Notes under the pieces: generated by a model
Database searches by the model: none
What the model was told of the DNA's origin: nothing
What the model saw: the letters and a program-made list of their open reading frames with translations, nothing else
Made by a program: the position numbers and the translations under genes
In this document: piece by piece, positions 22,311-32,726 of the stretch
Position numbering within the stretch: position 1 is the stretch's first letter
How the letters are laid out: every line of letters starts with the position of its first letter
DNA from: Cycas panzhihuaensis
Taxonomy: Eukaryota; Cycadophyta
Reading direction: 5' to 3'
DNA length: 64,000 bases
Assembly (NCBI GenBank): GCA_023213395.1
Contig: CM041465.1
Location: 30,945,741-31,009,740, forward strand

Positions 22311-24220
22311 AATGGTCCTCCTAGTTCACAATGAAACACGGGGTTGCAGTCCGTGCTTCCTCATCATTACTCCCACTAGGTCTTGCTTTTGTCTGAAACA
22401 TAATGTTAGGTACACAAACCTCTACAACTGCTGAACCACAGCTCAGAAAGGGAAGGAGTGAAGGATAAAATCTATTTTCAGATGATACTGAGCATGATAG
22501 ATCATTAACTCTTCAAATTGACATCTACACTAATCACAATGCAATCCCCCTACAAATCACACAATTTGTAATCTTGTTTTAATCACAAACCCCATACACT
22601 TCAAACTCTTGCGATCTCGCTGCTACGATCTTCGTCTAAGATGTGTGCAATCAATGCACCCAAACACATAATGGAAGGCTTCTGAGCGGTCCAACATAAC
22701 ATGGGGGTAATGCCATGAACAACCATTGAAGGGATCCCATTAAATTGTTGTCGCAACAACTTCTACCTAAAAACATAAGAAGTAAAATCTTACAATACTC
22801 CAACACCTCCACATCACCATCATGGTACCATTCTTCATCTACAACACAATCTTACGGGGTACACGGGACAACCAACTCCCATTTTATACCATGACTAAGG
22901 TAGAACTGAATTTAAGGCATCCTGTCATACACCTTTCCATTCACACTTCAATTTTATCACAAACACATTATCAGATCTACATCAAACTTATTCAGATATG
23001 TACAAACGTTGAACTAGCATCTAATAGGCTATATACCCCATGCTACTATCCGTTCAGCCATCCAAAGTATAATGGTCCACCTACATTGATAACCACTTAT
23101 ATAAATAGGCCAAAAGGCTACAATTCTGAACCACTTTCTCCTTATATATTTGATGTAAAAATCACTGATATAAACTGAATAAAACACCACTTTATAATAA
23201 ATAAATCACATCTTGTAATAATTATGCAATGATCAAAACACTATTTGCATGCCTTGCAGCTCAATATCTCTCATATTGCATGCCCCTTCTATCAATAAAT
23301 GAACATACACTTACATTGATAGTTCACCCTTTAATCACGCCCTCTTATCAATCAGTGAAAATTCACTGTCATTGATAAATTGCACCCACGCACTCTCTCA
23401 TGTAAACACATACAAGAAGATCATAACATTGCCTCATATTGCCAATGAACCGCCCAAAACACATCACAAACAAAGTATCCAAATCACCCACTTTGCCATT
23501 ATAACATTGCCTTTATACATGCCTTATATCACCAACATGTCACCAAAGAATCCCCAAAATATATCATGCACCACATAATGTAATGTGCCCACTTAAAAAA
23601 TCCCTATATCACAACATGAACAAAAATTGATACTTATTTCGTCACTTGAAATGAACCACCACTTATTAAAATCAAAGGTGATAATATGCATACCTTATTA
23701 CATTTAAATATAAATCGAAGAGTGATTTAACAAAAGGAAATCATTATGTAAAGGTCAATCAATAAACTCAAACAACTCCTTCGATATACCAACGAAGAGC
23801 CAAGATATTGACAATTGAATTATAATAACAATATATCAAATAACTTGGCGATCAAATGATAAAAGGTGTCTTCATTTATGAAATGGCAATTGAAATTCCA
23901 AGTCATTCAATATGGGCAACATCATAGCGATTAAATCAATGCTACGATGAAAATATTAACACACGAGTGATTAAATAAATCATACTGGGCGACAAAAGGT
24001 TCATCACAATGGCAATTCAATTATCACACAATTATGATAAATATTATACGACATCTTCATTTAATACAGGCAACTTTGATAAATAAATTCAAACGGTGAA
24101 AATCTCATCAACAGGCGGTCATACAGGCAATTGATCAAATTATTTTTGATGTCAAAAATCAGTCGTAGGTGAAAATATGAGAAACAGGCGACAAAAATAT
24201 ATACGAAATACCTTAGTATT

Positions 24221-24490
24221 GTCTTATGGTTGCGCCCTGTATTCAATGCATATGGGGGACCTCGACTGCAAACTCCGCAGCTGCGTATATTCAATTGATC
24301 TGTATCCTTTACATTTAATTCCATAGTTATCTACATCAACACTGCTCTTGCATACGTCTTATGGTTACGCCCTGCATTCAACGGATATGGGCGACCTCGG
24401 TTGCAAACTCCTCAACTGCGTATATTCAATCAATCTGTATCCTTTACATTTAATTCCATGGCTATCTACCTTGACACTGCTCTTGCATCT
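24221..24490. repeat. 135-bp tandem duplication in RE4
   Basis: Unit 1 (24221-24355) and unit 2 (24356-24490) both start GTCTTATGGTT and end ACTGCTCTTGCAT. They differ at roughly 15 positions. Confidence 0.9.
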
Positions 24491-25030
24491 CTGCATACAA
24501 CTTGATGCTCACTCATGGCTCAGTTGAAATACGACACCTATGTTTTTTCGTAATCATGCATCTAAACCACCGAGTGTAAACAAGAGGCTTCACACTTTTG
24601 TTACGTGCATCTCTAGCATTAGCAATCCTCAACTCCAGGGTAATAGTAATGTTCCACTGGTGGCAATGCTCCTTAATTCAGTTGCAAACTCAGTGGCAAT
24701 TCAAGGATAAATAGATCTGGCACCTTCAATGGATTCAAAATGGACAATACGGTTGGCAATTGAGTAACCAGGGACTACAAATTCAAAAACAGGGGGAACC
24801 AACACTTGCACAAATCAAAACAACCTCTTCTACTCGTATGCACACCTTCGAAGACCATCTAATCCCTGCAAAACAAAAAATAGAAGGCATCGGGATCTGC
24901 ACACGATCATCACACCACCATAGTTGTCTTTCGATTGTTGGATAAGCCGATCTTCAAGAGGTGAGCCAACATTACCTGGCAACTGACGATCGAATGATCT
25001 GCCCAACATTCGCCTAATTGTGCACCACCT

Positions 25031-25045
25031 ACTGCTCTGATACCA
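25031..25045 (-). other. RE4 primer-binding site
   Basis: The minus strand reads TGGTATCAGAGCAGT directly after the LTR terminal CA. The first 12 bases are the exact usual Copia initiator-Met tRNA complement. Confidence 0.92.
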
Positions 25046-25358
25046 TGTTAGAAAACACCAAACATATAAATAGGTACAGAATCATTTACGTACACAAAAG
25101 AGTCGAGCAGAATAAGCACACAGGACAAATAGATTTGACGTGGAAAACCCTTTTAGGAAAAACCCACCGAAATATAACATTACATTGTGACAAATTTGCA
25201 TGTTATTACAATGGACTTTGATCTATATTTATAGATCGTAAGTGCCTCAAATAATAATATTTAGATTACATAATATCACGATATTACATCAATAATATTT
25301 GTAAAATATTATCTTCACATTTACATTAGTCGGTAAGTGATATAATATCATTCTAACA
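25046..25358 (-). repeat. RE4 5' LTR
   Basis: 313 bp, plus-strand copy TGTTAGAAAACACC to ATCATTCTAACA. It is followed by target-duplication copy ATGTT (25359-25363). Confidence 0.92.
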
Positions 25359-25363
25359 ATGTT

Positions 25364-26129
25364 CATTTTGCCTTCTAATTTGAATTTTCACATTATCCCA
25401 TGAGCACTGGGATCCTTGTGGATAGTTGCCATGCCACTTATGCTCAATCTTAAAATCTTATGATCAAGAAACTACCTACACATAGCCCCACCCACTCTAC
25501 TCTACTCTAACAACCACCAAATAATGGGCATCTCCTATATGATGAGTTATGGGCATGTTTTCCCTCAATTATTGCATATCCTTGCTAGCTTCTCTCTTCC
25601 AACCCTAGCCAATCAAATCTTTCAATCTATGCTATTCAATATGGGGTAAGCCATGGTATTTAGCAATGTTTTAATTGGAAACAAAAAAATAGGAGAAATG
25701 GCTGTAAAGATTCAACTATTCTCTAATGTAAAGGAGAGAAAACATGAAATCGAGAAGGGAATGAGGCATTGTCTATCAATGCGCTCTTTATTCAAGATAT
25801 AACCTTAAAAAAAAATTTCTTTTTTATCCTTTCCAACTTATGGTTTAAATAAAAAGAAAGCACAATATGAGCTTGACAAAGACAATGTAATTTGAAAGAA
25901 ACCACATTGTAATATAACATACAACAAATTTGGAAACAACATTGATGTACAAACCCTCTTTGGAAGATTCCTCATATGTTTCTCATCAGGATATAGCCTG
26001 CTCTTGCCTTTCGTGAGTACACTGATTGTGGGTTTTTTATTCTCTTTAACTCTCACATATCCAGGATCTAAGAAGGACCATCTTGAGGAGCACAAGCATG
26101 GTTGCCTTCTTAGACCGACTTTGATACTG
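25364..26129. other. RE3 leader region, no recognised gene
   Basis: This lies between RE4 and the RE3 5' LTR. On the minus strand its inner end (25364 to about 25500) continues directly into the SET fragment and may be more of the captured gene, but I recognise no domain. A minus open stretch at 25838-26191 overlaps the LTR and shows no domain. On the minus strand CAGTATCAAAG next to the LTR is the primer-site-like word. Confidence 0.45.
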
Positions 26130-26351
26130 TGTAGGAAAGATGAATGCACACACTTGACAAGAATTTGAGAGAAACCTCGAATAAACAACAAATTATGGAA
26201 TGGTCAAATATGTACATATATAGCTAATGGTTCATGGTCGTTATATAAGCACCTAATGACTTAACCACCTAACTACCTAACCACCCACTAATTACTCATT
26301 AATTAAAGTTCATCATGACCCTTAAATTAAATTAAACATTATCATCCAACA
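26130..26351 (-). repeat. RE3 5' LTR
   Basis: 222 bp. On the minus strand it starts TGTTGGATGATAATG and ends CATCTTTCCTACA. The second copy of the target duplication AACTC follows at 26352-26356. Confidence 0.88.
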
Positions 26352-26356
26352 AACTC

Positions 26357-26839
26357 TAGCTATTCAGCAAATAATTCATATTTGAGTTGGTCGATCATGA
26401 AAGTCAAGTTGTTTCATTTTTGTTGCCTATGCCTGAAGGAATTTATGCTTTAAAATAGTTCTAAAGTATCTCAAGGAAGAGATAGATGTAAGCACAAATC
26501 TACTATAGAAAGATACCTCTAGCAAAGCAATCAAGGTGAAGTTGTTGGCACCAATCTATTCTAGAAAGATACCTTTAGCAAAGCAATTTCCCTTCTTCTC
26601 AAGATAAAGTCATTTTATCTTACAAAATTTAGGTCCTTGTTTACTTCTTATCACTTAGATCCCTGTTAATTTTTTTTGTGAAAGACAACTTTATAAAAGA
26701 GAAAATAATTTTCTTTTGGTGTGGAGAGGACCGATCTGTGGTCTTTTAGGAAACCAAGCATTGAATCGTTGCTCTTGATTTCTTTTGTGATTGCATATAA
26801 TCTGATCAGCGGTTATAAAGGGCAGGTAGAGTAAATCTA
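26357..26839. other. Sequence between RE3 and RE5, with a short tandem duplication
   Basis: No gene is recognised and no 5' LTR of RE5 is found here. A tandem duplication of 60 and 56 bp (26471-26530 and 26531-26586) shares AATCTA(C/T)T, TAGAAAGATACCT(C/T)TAGCAAAGCAA. RE5 therefore appears 5' truncated. Confidence 0.5.
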
Positions 26840-27660
26840 TTGTTTTTCTCTAAGACCTTAGGGCCTTTGAGTATAAGCTCACACCTGTGGTTAGCTAGAC
26901 CAATTTTGCTGTCTTTTTTTGGGACATCATTTATGATAGTTTTGCTTGCAATCACAACCGTTTACTCTCTACCTGAGCAAGATGAACTCAATGGTCAAAA
27001 TTACAGCACTTGGAAAATTAAAACAAAACCTCCAACCAACCCTGATGAACTAAAAGCATTACAAGAAATAGATAGGATTGCAGTGGTTGCAATCACTTTT
27101 TCTGTGGTAGATCATATTCTCCCACACATCTCAAAGATAACAACTTCAAACGAAGCTTGGTCATCTTGAGAAATAAATACTTGGGAAACATCTCTAAAGA
27201 GGAAGAAAATAAAGAAGAATCTACCCTCATAGTTGCGCTTTCCACCAAAATTGCTTCACTACATAACTAGTACATTGATTTAGGGGCATCCAATCACATG
27301 TCATGTCAGAGAAAATGGTTTGAAAACATGGAGGATCAACATGAAAGTAGTGTTGTTGAACTTGGAGTTAACACCACACACCCTACTAAGGAAAGGGGCC
27401 CATTTGCATGAGGATGAAAAATAGAGAAATCAAGAAAGTTGAGTTTGAAGATAGCAAATGCCTAATTAGGGACAAAAGGCAAAATCTTAAAATCATTCTT
27501 ACATGAAAAGAAGAAAATGACTTTTATAGATTCATTACAACTCCTATCGTACAAATCTGTATTGTAAACAATGGAAATTCTGTGAATGAAATCTAATATT
27601 TGAGGTATAGGCATTTGTGTTATCAAAGTCTGATTTAGTTGAAAAAATTTAACATGGTAA
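26840..27660 (+). pseudogene. RE5 gag and protease (shortened), start of pre-integrase domain
   Basis: The open stretch 26840-27169 ends in a Copia gag start (LNGQNYSTWKIK at about 26980-27015, then AVVAITFSV and SNEAWSS). A frameshift follows, and gag jumps to the Asp/Glu/Lys-rich end without a zinc knuckle, so the middle of gag has been deleted. The protease appears at about 27277 as IDLGASNHMSCQ, with Asp-Leu-Gly in place of Asp-Ser/Thr-Gly. The pre-integrase domain starts at about 27600 (RHLCYQS) and is cut by RE6 at 27660. The first about 35 residues before LPEQDELNG are probably not part of gag. Confidence 0.75.
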
Positions 27661-27958
27661 TGAAAAGGGTTAATGTCACAAGGTTATTACATTAGTTGAT
27701 TATTTCTAAAAAGGATCTTAAGTGAACTTTAAATTAGATCACTTAAGTGAAATGCACTTTCATGTGCATTATGTGTAATTTCATTTCACCTAACTCTAAT
27801 GCTCCCTCTTTCAATATAAAAGTAAAAGCTCAATGTAAGAGGCTCATTCTTACCTTCCCATTTTGTGACAGCTACTTTCTTTCTATCAAGTCTCTCTTGC
27901 TCCCATGTTTGCCTTTGTGTTTAGTGCATGGAGATGAAGGATATATTCACTCTTTTCA
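27661..27958 (+). repeat. RE6 5' LTR
   Basis: 298 bp, from TGAAAAGGGTTAATG to CACTCTTTTCA. It is related in its U3 part to the RE7 LTR (shared CACTTAAGTGAAATG). Confidence 0.93.
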
Positions 27959-27960
27959 TG

Positions 27961-27972
27961 TGGTATCAAAGC
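27961..27972 (+). other. RE6 primer-binding site
   Basis: TGGTATCAAAGC, one base different from TGGTATCAGAGC, starting two bases after the LTR end. Confidence 0.88.
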
Positions 27973-28479
27973 TTGCTCCCTTCATATTCCTCACTTACAC
28001 TTTCAATGGAGCCATCACTTCCTTCTCCCCCACAATCCATGTGGTGAAGGAGATTGTGAAAATGGATTTAGAAATATTTTCAAGTTATTATGATAGCATA
28101 TTTTGTATTGTTTGTTTTCCCTTTTTCTTTTGCAGGTTTGGAAGCATAATACAAGGAGTTGCAAGGCCCAAGGATTCCAATCCTTTGGTGGCCATTCATG
28201 CTATCTCATTCTTCTTTTTCTTTCCCCTCTTTTTGTCCATTTAATAAGGTGAAATGTTGCAGAAATTTTTCCAGCATTTAGAAGAATGATTATAAGGGGA
28301 GGTTTTACTCTTTTTTTTTCAAGAATTTCGAGCCATTTAAAATATCCATCATTGTATGCTCTCACCTTGCCCATATTGGGATCCTGGTGATAAAAAAATG
28401 ATGGAAATTTCATATAGTATCATGTGTTAATGAGATATTAGCAAGCTGGAATTTTTGCAGAAATACAATTTGCTTGCTA

Positions 28480-28859
28480 AACTTTACAGGTATGCAAAAT
28501 CTTCTACAAAGCTCCAATTGACGTAATTCCAATTGTCAAAGATGAAGCTCTGAGTCTACTTTCCAGCACAAAAACCGGCACCCAAATTTGATGTCGTATG
28601 AGGAAGTTATTGTTGTTTTAATGAACAACAGTTATTTTTAGTAAGAATTTTAGAAAAATATAATCTCCTAAATTTACGGGGCTGCCAAACACTTTCCAGA
28701 ACTCATTTGGACCTGATTCCACTTCTTGAAGATGAAGCTCTGAGTCTAGTTTGCAGCACAAAAACCGGCACTCCATTTCAACATCGTGGGAGAAAGTTAT
28801 TGCTGATTTAGTGAAGACTACTTTCTTTTGTATTAACAAAAAAAAAAAAAGTGAAGAAA
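28480..28859 (+). repeat. 190-bp tandem duplication in RE6 leader
   Basis: GATGAAGCTCTGAGTCTA followed by a TTT(C/G)CAGCACAAAAACCGGCA-type word occurs at 28541 and again at 28731. The two units are offset by 190 bp and flanked by further matching sequence on both sides. Confidence 0.85.
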
Positions 28860-29341
28860 ATTTCGTCCTTTTTAAGCCCATTGTAAAAGTGAGAAAAAAC
28901 AACCTGGATCAGAGCAATATACAGTGTCCTCACTCACTTATTAGGATTGCATTTCAACACTTTAAAATCACTCAAAGCAAGCACTCTAAAGACACTTCAA
29001 GCAAGCATTCTATTTTTAGTTAAATGTACGTTTGATGCAATTCGATAATCTTTTCACTCTTCCTAAAAGGAACGCATCACGTATGCTATTTTCCGCCATC
29101 TTGTACCTGTTCACACGCTCGCCAAGGTTGAGATACCTTGGTTGGCAGAATGCCATGCCATAAAGGAGGTGTGGGTTTCATGTTGGGACTGGACTAAACC
29201 GAAATATTGGTGAGGTTTCGTTAGCCATACCATCGTGCCTCAATCAGGGATCATCCTGATAACCAACTGGGAAAATTGAAACTTTAATACAAGATTAAAA
29301 TATACCTGATCCGATATCCGTCATAGCCATGGGTATGTACA

Positions 29342-29362
29342 TACCACTCTTTAGAGGAGGTA
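29342..29362 (+). promoter_or_regulatory. Hairpin in RE6 leader, conserved in RE7
   Basis: The stem is TACC (29342-29345) with GGTA (29359-29362) and CTC (29347-29349) with GAG (29354-29356); the loop is TTTA. The aligned RE7 hairpin at 35155-35173 pairs TAC with GTA and CTC with GAG around a TTCG loop. The outer stem keeps pairing although bases changed. Confidence 0.45.
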
Positions 29363-29965
29363 CATAGCTGCTCATTGGTGAATTGGGTGAGGATTGGAAG
29401 TACTTGGGCTCTGTTGTGACTTGGATTTCATCACCAAGCACAATTGCGGGTATCGTGGGTGAAGGCCAACTTAATTCTACTAGAAGCCTAGGCATCCCTT
29501 CAACAACCTCAACTACATGTTGGACACAAGTTAGAGGTTATTGGGTTGATTACGCATCCTACATTTGAGTTTCAAGTTGTGTAAACCCAATGATGTCAGC
29601 TTCTACATTGGCGTACAATCTTGTATATTGATCACTTACTTATTTGTAAAACGTGATCCATAGTGTAATCACAATCATAGTGCTTTTTATATTTCTGTTG
29701 TGTCAGGTTAATATTTGCCACAAGTGTTAGTGGCTAATTTTCATCATAGTGCTTTTCATATTCCTGCTGCGTCAGGTTAATGTTTATCACAAGTGTTGGT
29801 GACTTTTCTCTACGTTGCTCCCTTCATCTTTGAGAAACCATTCTCACTTCTTCTTCCTTCTGCTACACTACTTCATTACATTTCCCATTTGTAAATAGTG
29901 ATTGGTCATTTATTGCCATCACTTTTATAGTCCCTTATTCATTTCTTCCCTTCTCTAAAGACACC

Positions 29966-31150
29966 ATGTCTTCACTGTTCAAGCAAAATGTGAACTGCAT
30001 TCTAAAAGGGAAAGAAAATTGGGACATGTGGTTCACTGGTGTTAGAAATGCTGCAAAGTATGAAGGTCTATGGAGAGATCACTTATAACCTACACCATCT
30101 GTTGCAGCTATAACTACCTCAGCTGCTTTTGGAGTAGGTGCTCTAACCGCTCCCACTGAAGCTGCAACTAAACACCAATGGGAACTTGATGATGATAAAA
30201 TCCATGCAGGGATACTACTTGTCACTAATTATTCCCTGCATAATCTCATTGATGAAGCTGTACATGGTACATCATGGAAAGTTCTTGAAGTTCTTAAGAA
30301 GAACTTTGACACTAAATCAGACTTATAATTTGTTCACTTAGTGTTGAAGATGAATAAATTGAAAATGCAGAAAGGACACGCAAGTGAGACAATCAATCTC
30401 CTTCGTCCAATCAAGAAAGCTATTGATAAATGTTTTAAAACTCAATGCATTACATGGGCTTTCTTGATTCAGTCATGTCTCCATATCCCAGATTATAAAA
30501 ATCTATTGGCAAGTCATCAATCTAGTGGCACTTTGAAGACCCTAAACTTTGAGGCTCTTGCTGATAAGTTCATTGAATTTGATAAGACCTTTGATGCCAA
30601 CTTTGCCACTATATCAGATCTAGTTGATGTTGTTTTTGAAGTGGAAGAAAATCTTTGTTATACCAAAAATCAAGGTCAATACTCTCGTAGAGGTGGTAAT
30701 TCCCGTGGAAGAGGAAGAGGTAGGCAACAAGGACAACGTCCTCTTGGTCAACAGGCTCCTCAACTCCAATAAAAGCAGTCTCAAGGCCAAGGCCAAAATA
30801 ATCAACCTGGACCTAGATCTAAAAATCAGAGACAATCCAACCAGCCCAATACTTCTTATGGGACTGAAAATCAAACAATTGTGTGCCAAAGGTGTAATAG
30901 AAAAGGACATTATGCCAAAAATTGTAGAACTGCCACCAACAAACCACCAAGTTATCAACAATGCCATGGTGCACATAATGTTGATAATACTTCTTTTGAA
31001 GATGCTTTTGGTGGAACGCAATTTGGTCATGCACACCTTCAAAGAATTGGGACCACTTCATCAAATGTTGTTGATAGATCCACGAAGTATATTGAGGCTC
31101 ATTGTGGCTATGCTTATTCACTTTTGCCTTCACCACTTGGAGTTGCAAAT
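29966..31150 (+). pseudogene. RE6 gag with RGG-rich segment and zinc knuckle
   Basis: Start ATG 29966 (MSSLFKQNVNCILKGKENWD) is matched by RE7 at 35617. One frame continues with stops at about 30087, 30327 and 30770. The UBN2-type gag core runs over about 250 residues (WFTGVRNAAKYEGLW, AGILLVTNYSLHNL, TQCITWAFLIQS). An Arg/Gly-rich stretch (RGGNSRGRGRGR) lies at 30690-30730, and a perfect CCHC knuckle (CQRCNRKGHYAKNC) at about 30882-30923. Gag binds and packages element RNA; the RGG and CCHC parts are the RNA-binding parts. The three stops would each truncate it. Confidence 0.85.
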
Positions 31151-32725
31151 AGTGCCACCTCAAATATTTCATCGTGGATCATGGATACTGGAGCAACACA
31201 ACACATGACTTGTCATCACCAGTTCTTTCAGGATTTTGACTCTGAAGTTCGTGGTGTTGTACACATGGCTGACAAATCATCTCAGCCAGTCGAAGGACTT
31301 GGAACTATTTGCCTGAAACTCCCAAGCCTTCTAGATTTTACACTTGTTGATGATTTATATATTCCTACTCTGAAGCAGAATCTGCTCTCCTTGTCCACCC
31401 TTGTCTCTCGTGGATTTGATCTGAGTGTAACTGCAAACAATCAAACTCTCTGTGTCATTCACCCTCCTTCAAATGTCGTGGTTATGACTGGAATTCTTGA
31501 TGGGAAACGTTTTCGCCTAACTGGCTCACCATCCTCTGAAGCCAACTATGTTGATGATGACTCTACTTTTACCACAACCCTAACTACTCAAAAGTTGTCC
31601 CAAGCGGCCCTATGGCATGCTCGTATGGGCGATATCAAAATTGATCATTTAAGAGAACTACAAGCCACTCTTCCTGGTTTGCCTAGGCTCTCCTCTAAGC
31701 CCTTTAAATGCGAAGCATGTATTATTGCCAAATCTCAAAGACAACCCTTTCCTCGTAGTCAGTGGAAATTTAGCCAACCTTTGTAGCTTGTACACTCAGA
31801 TGTATGTGGTTTTATGCCCATCCCTTCTCTCGAACAAAAGTGGTACTATATTACTTTCATTGATGATTTTACCAAGAAAGTATGGGTTGCTTTTCTTGCA
31901 AAGAAAGATGAAGCTTTTTCTATGTTTCAAGCTTTTAAGGCTCGCGTGGAAAATGAATCTGGATTCAAGATCAAAATACTTAGTACTGACAATGATGGCG
32001 AGTACACATCCAATGAGTTTCAATCGTACCTACGTCAACATGGAATCAAACATCAGACCACTATTGCAGGTACACCCTAGCAAAATGGAGTTGCCGAGCG
32101 CATGAACAAGACCATCATGAACATGGATCGTGCTATGCTGGTATATAAGAATGTCCCTGTCTATCTTTGGGCTGAGGCTATCTAGACTGTTGTGTATTGC
32201 ATCAACACTGTCAGTCCCTCCAAGCTCGGCCCCTCCACATGAAATGTGGTATGGACAAACCCCCTCTATCTCCCACTTCAAAAGTTTTGGCTCTGCTTGT
32301 TATGCTCATATTCTGGAGGAACATAGAAATAAGCTCCAAGATAGAGCCATCAAAGGCATCTTTGTCGGATACCCTATGGACAAAAATGGATACAAGGTTT
32401 TCACACCTTCACAGCACAAAATTATCATCGTTAGAGATGTTATCTTTGCGGAGACTGAAGATCAATTACTCAGACTTGACAAAAAGGGATACAAGGTTTT
32501 CATACCTTCACAGCGCAAAATCATCATCACTAGAGATGTTATCTTTGCAGAGACTGAAGATCAATTATTCAGACTTGACTCCAAGACGCCTTCATGCCGA
32601 TTTAATGATGTTACTGAATTTGATGTCCAGATTTCAAAATTTAGGGGGGGAGATGCTCAACAGTTGCTCAAAATCTTGGAATCTAACAATAAAGCCTCGA
32701 AGGATACAAGCTGTGACTCTTAGCC
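31150..32725 (+). pseudogene. RE6 protease and integrase
   Basis: The protease has an intact active site (SWIMDTGATQHMT, near 31172-31210). YIPTLKQNLLSLSTLVSRGF follows at 31361-31420. The pre-integrase domain (LWHARMGDIKIDHL, CEACIIAKSQ) is at 31610-31740. The integrase core shows HSDVCGF near 31797, ILSTDNDGEYTS near 31978 and NGVAERMN with the catalytic Glu near 32085. Stops lie at 31784, 32078 and 32183, with a frameshift near 32230. An in-frame 99-bp tandem duplication (32382-32579) doubles a GYKVF...DQL segment that is single in RE7. Confidence 0.87.
32382..32579 (+). repeat. 99-bp in-frame tandem duplication in RE6 integrase C-terminus
   Basis: GGATACAAGGTTTTCA occurs at 32388 and 32487. 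The 33-codon unit repeats with about ten differences and keeps the frame open. RE7 has one copy. Confidence 0.92.
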
Positions 32726-32726
32726 A

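Larger units (their letters stand above)
22311..25045. other. RE4 interior without recognised coding sequence
   Basis: About 2.7 kb with no convincing gag, protease or integrase. Many short words of the type GGCAATTCAA, GGCGA(C/T)(A/C)AAA and GATAAAT recur between 23820 and 24200, suggesting a diverged low-complexity array. A 135-bp tandem duplication lies at 24221-24490. Confidence 0.5.
21247..25358 (-). mobile_element. RE4: Copia-type element nested in RE3
   Basis: LTRs of 312 and 313 bp (21247-21558 and 25046-25358) are flanked by a perfect 5-bp target duplication ATGTT (21242-21246 and 25359-25363). On the minus strand the right LTR ends in TCTAACA and is followed at once by TGGTATCAGAGCAGT, a perfect initiator-Met primer-binding site. 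The left LTR is preceded by the purine tract AAGAGAGGA. The LTRs differ at about 38 of 312 positions by hand count, so this is an old insertion. The 3.5-kb interior keeps only RT/RNase H remnants. Confidence 0.92.
14292..26351 (-). mobile_element. RE3: 12-kb non-autonomous LTR element carrying a SET-domain gene fragment, interrupted by RE4
   Basis: LTRs of 225 and 222 bp lie at 14292-14516 and 26130-26351. They are flanked by a perfect 5-bp target duplication AACTC (14287-14291 and 26352-26356). On the minus strand the right LTR is followed by CAGTATCAAAG, resembling the initiator-Met primer site, and the left LTR is preceded by the purine tract GAAGGAG. Both signals place the 5' end on the right. 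Without RE4 the element is about 7.9 kb. I see no RT, integrase or RNase H of its own. It holds a long non-pol ORF relic and a SET-domain fragment, both on its own strand. It would need proteins from another element to move. Confidence 0.85.
27973..29965 (+). other. RE6 long untranslated leader
   Basis: About 2 kb without coding function. It contains a 190-bp tandem duplication (about 28480-28859). A segment of roughly 550 bp (29050-29620) is conserved with the leader of RE7 (34880-35410), including a hairpin at 29342-29362. Open stretches such as 27747-28244 cross the LTR boundary and are not conserved, so I do not treat them as genes. Confidence 0.75.

Noticed and set aside
22822-23178. 118-codon open stretch on the + strand in RE4
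   Set aside because: Runs against the element strand in AT-rich sequence, with no domain or conserved start.
27747-28244. 165-codon open stretch on the + strand, hydrophobic
   Set aside because: It starts inside the RE6 5' LTR and runs across the LTR end and primer-binding site; nothing like it is preserved in RE7.
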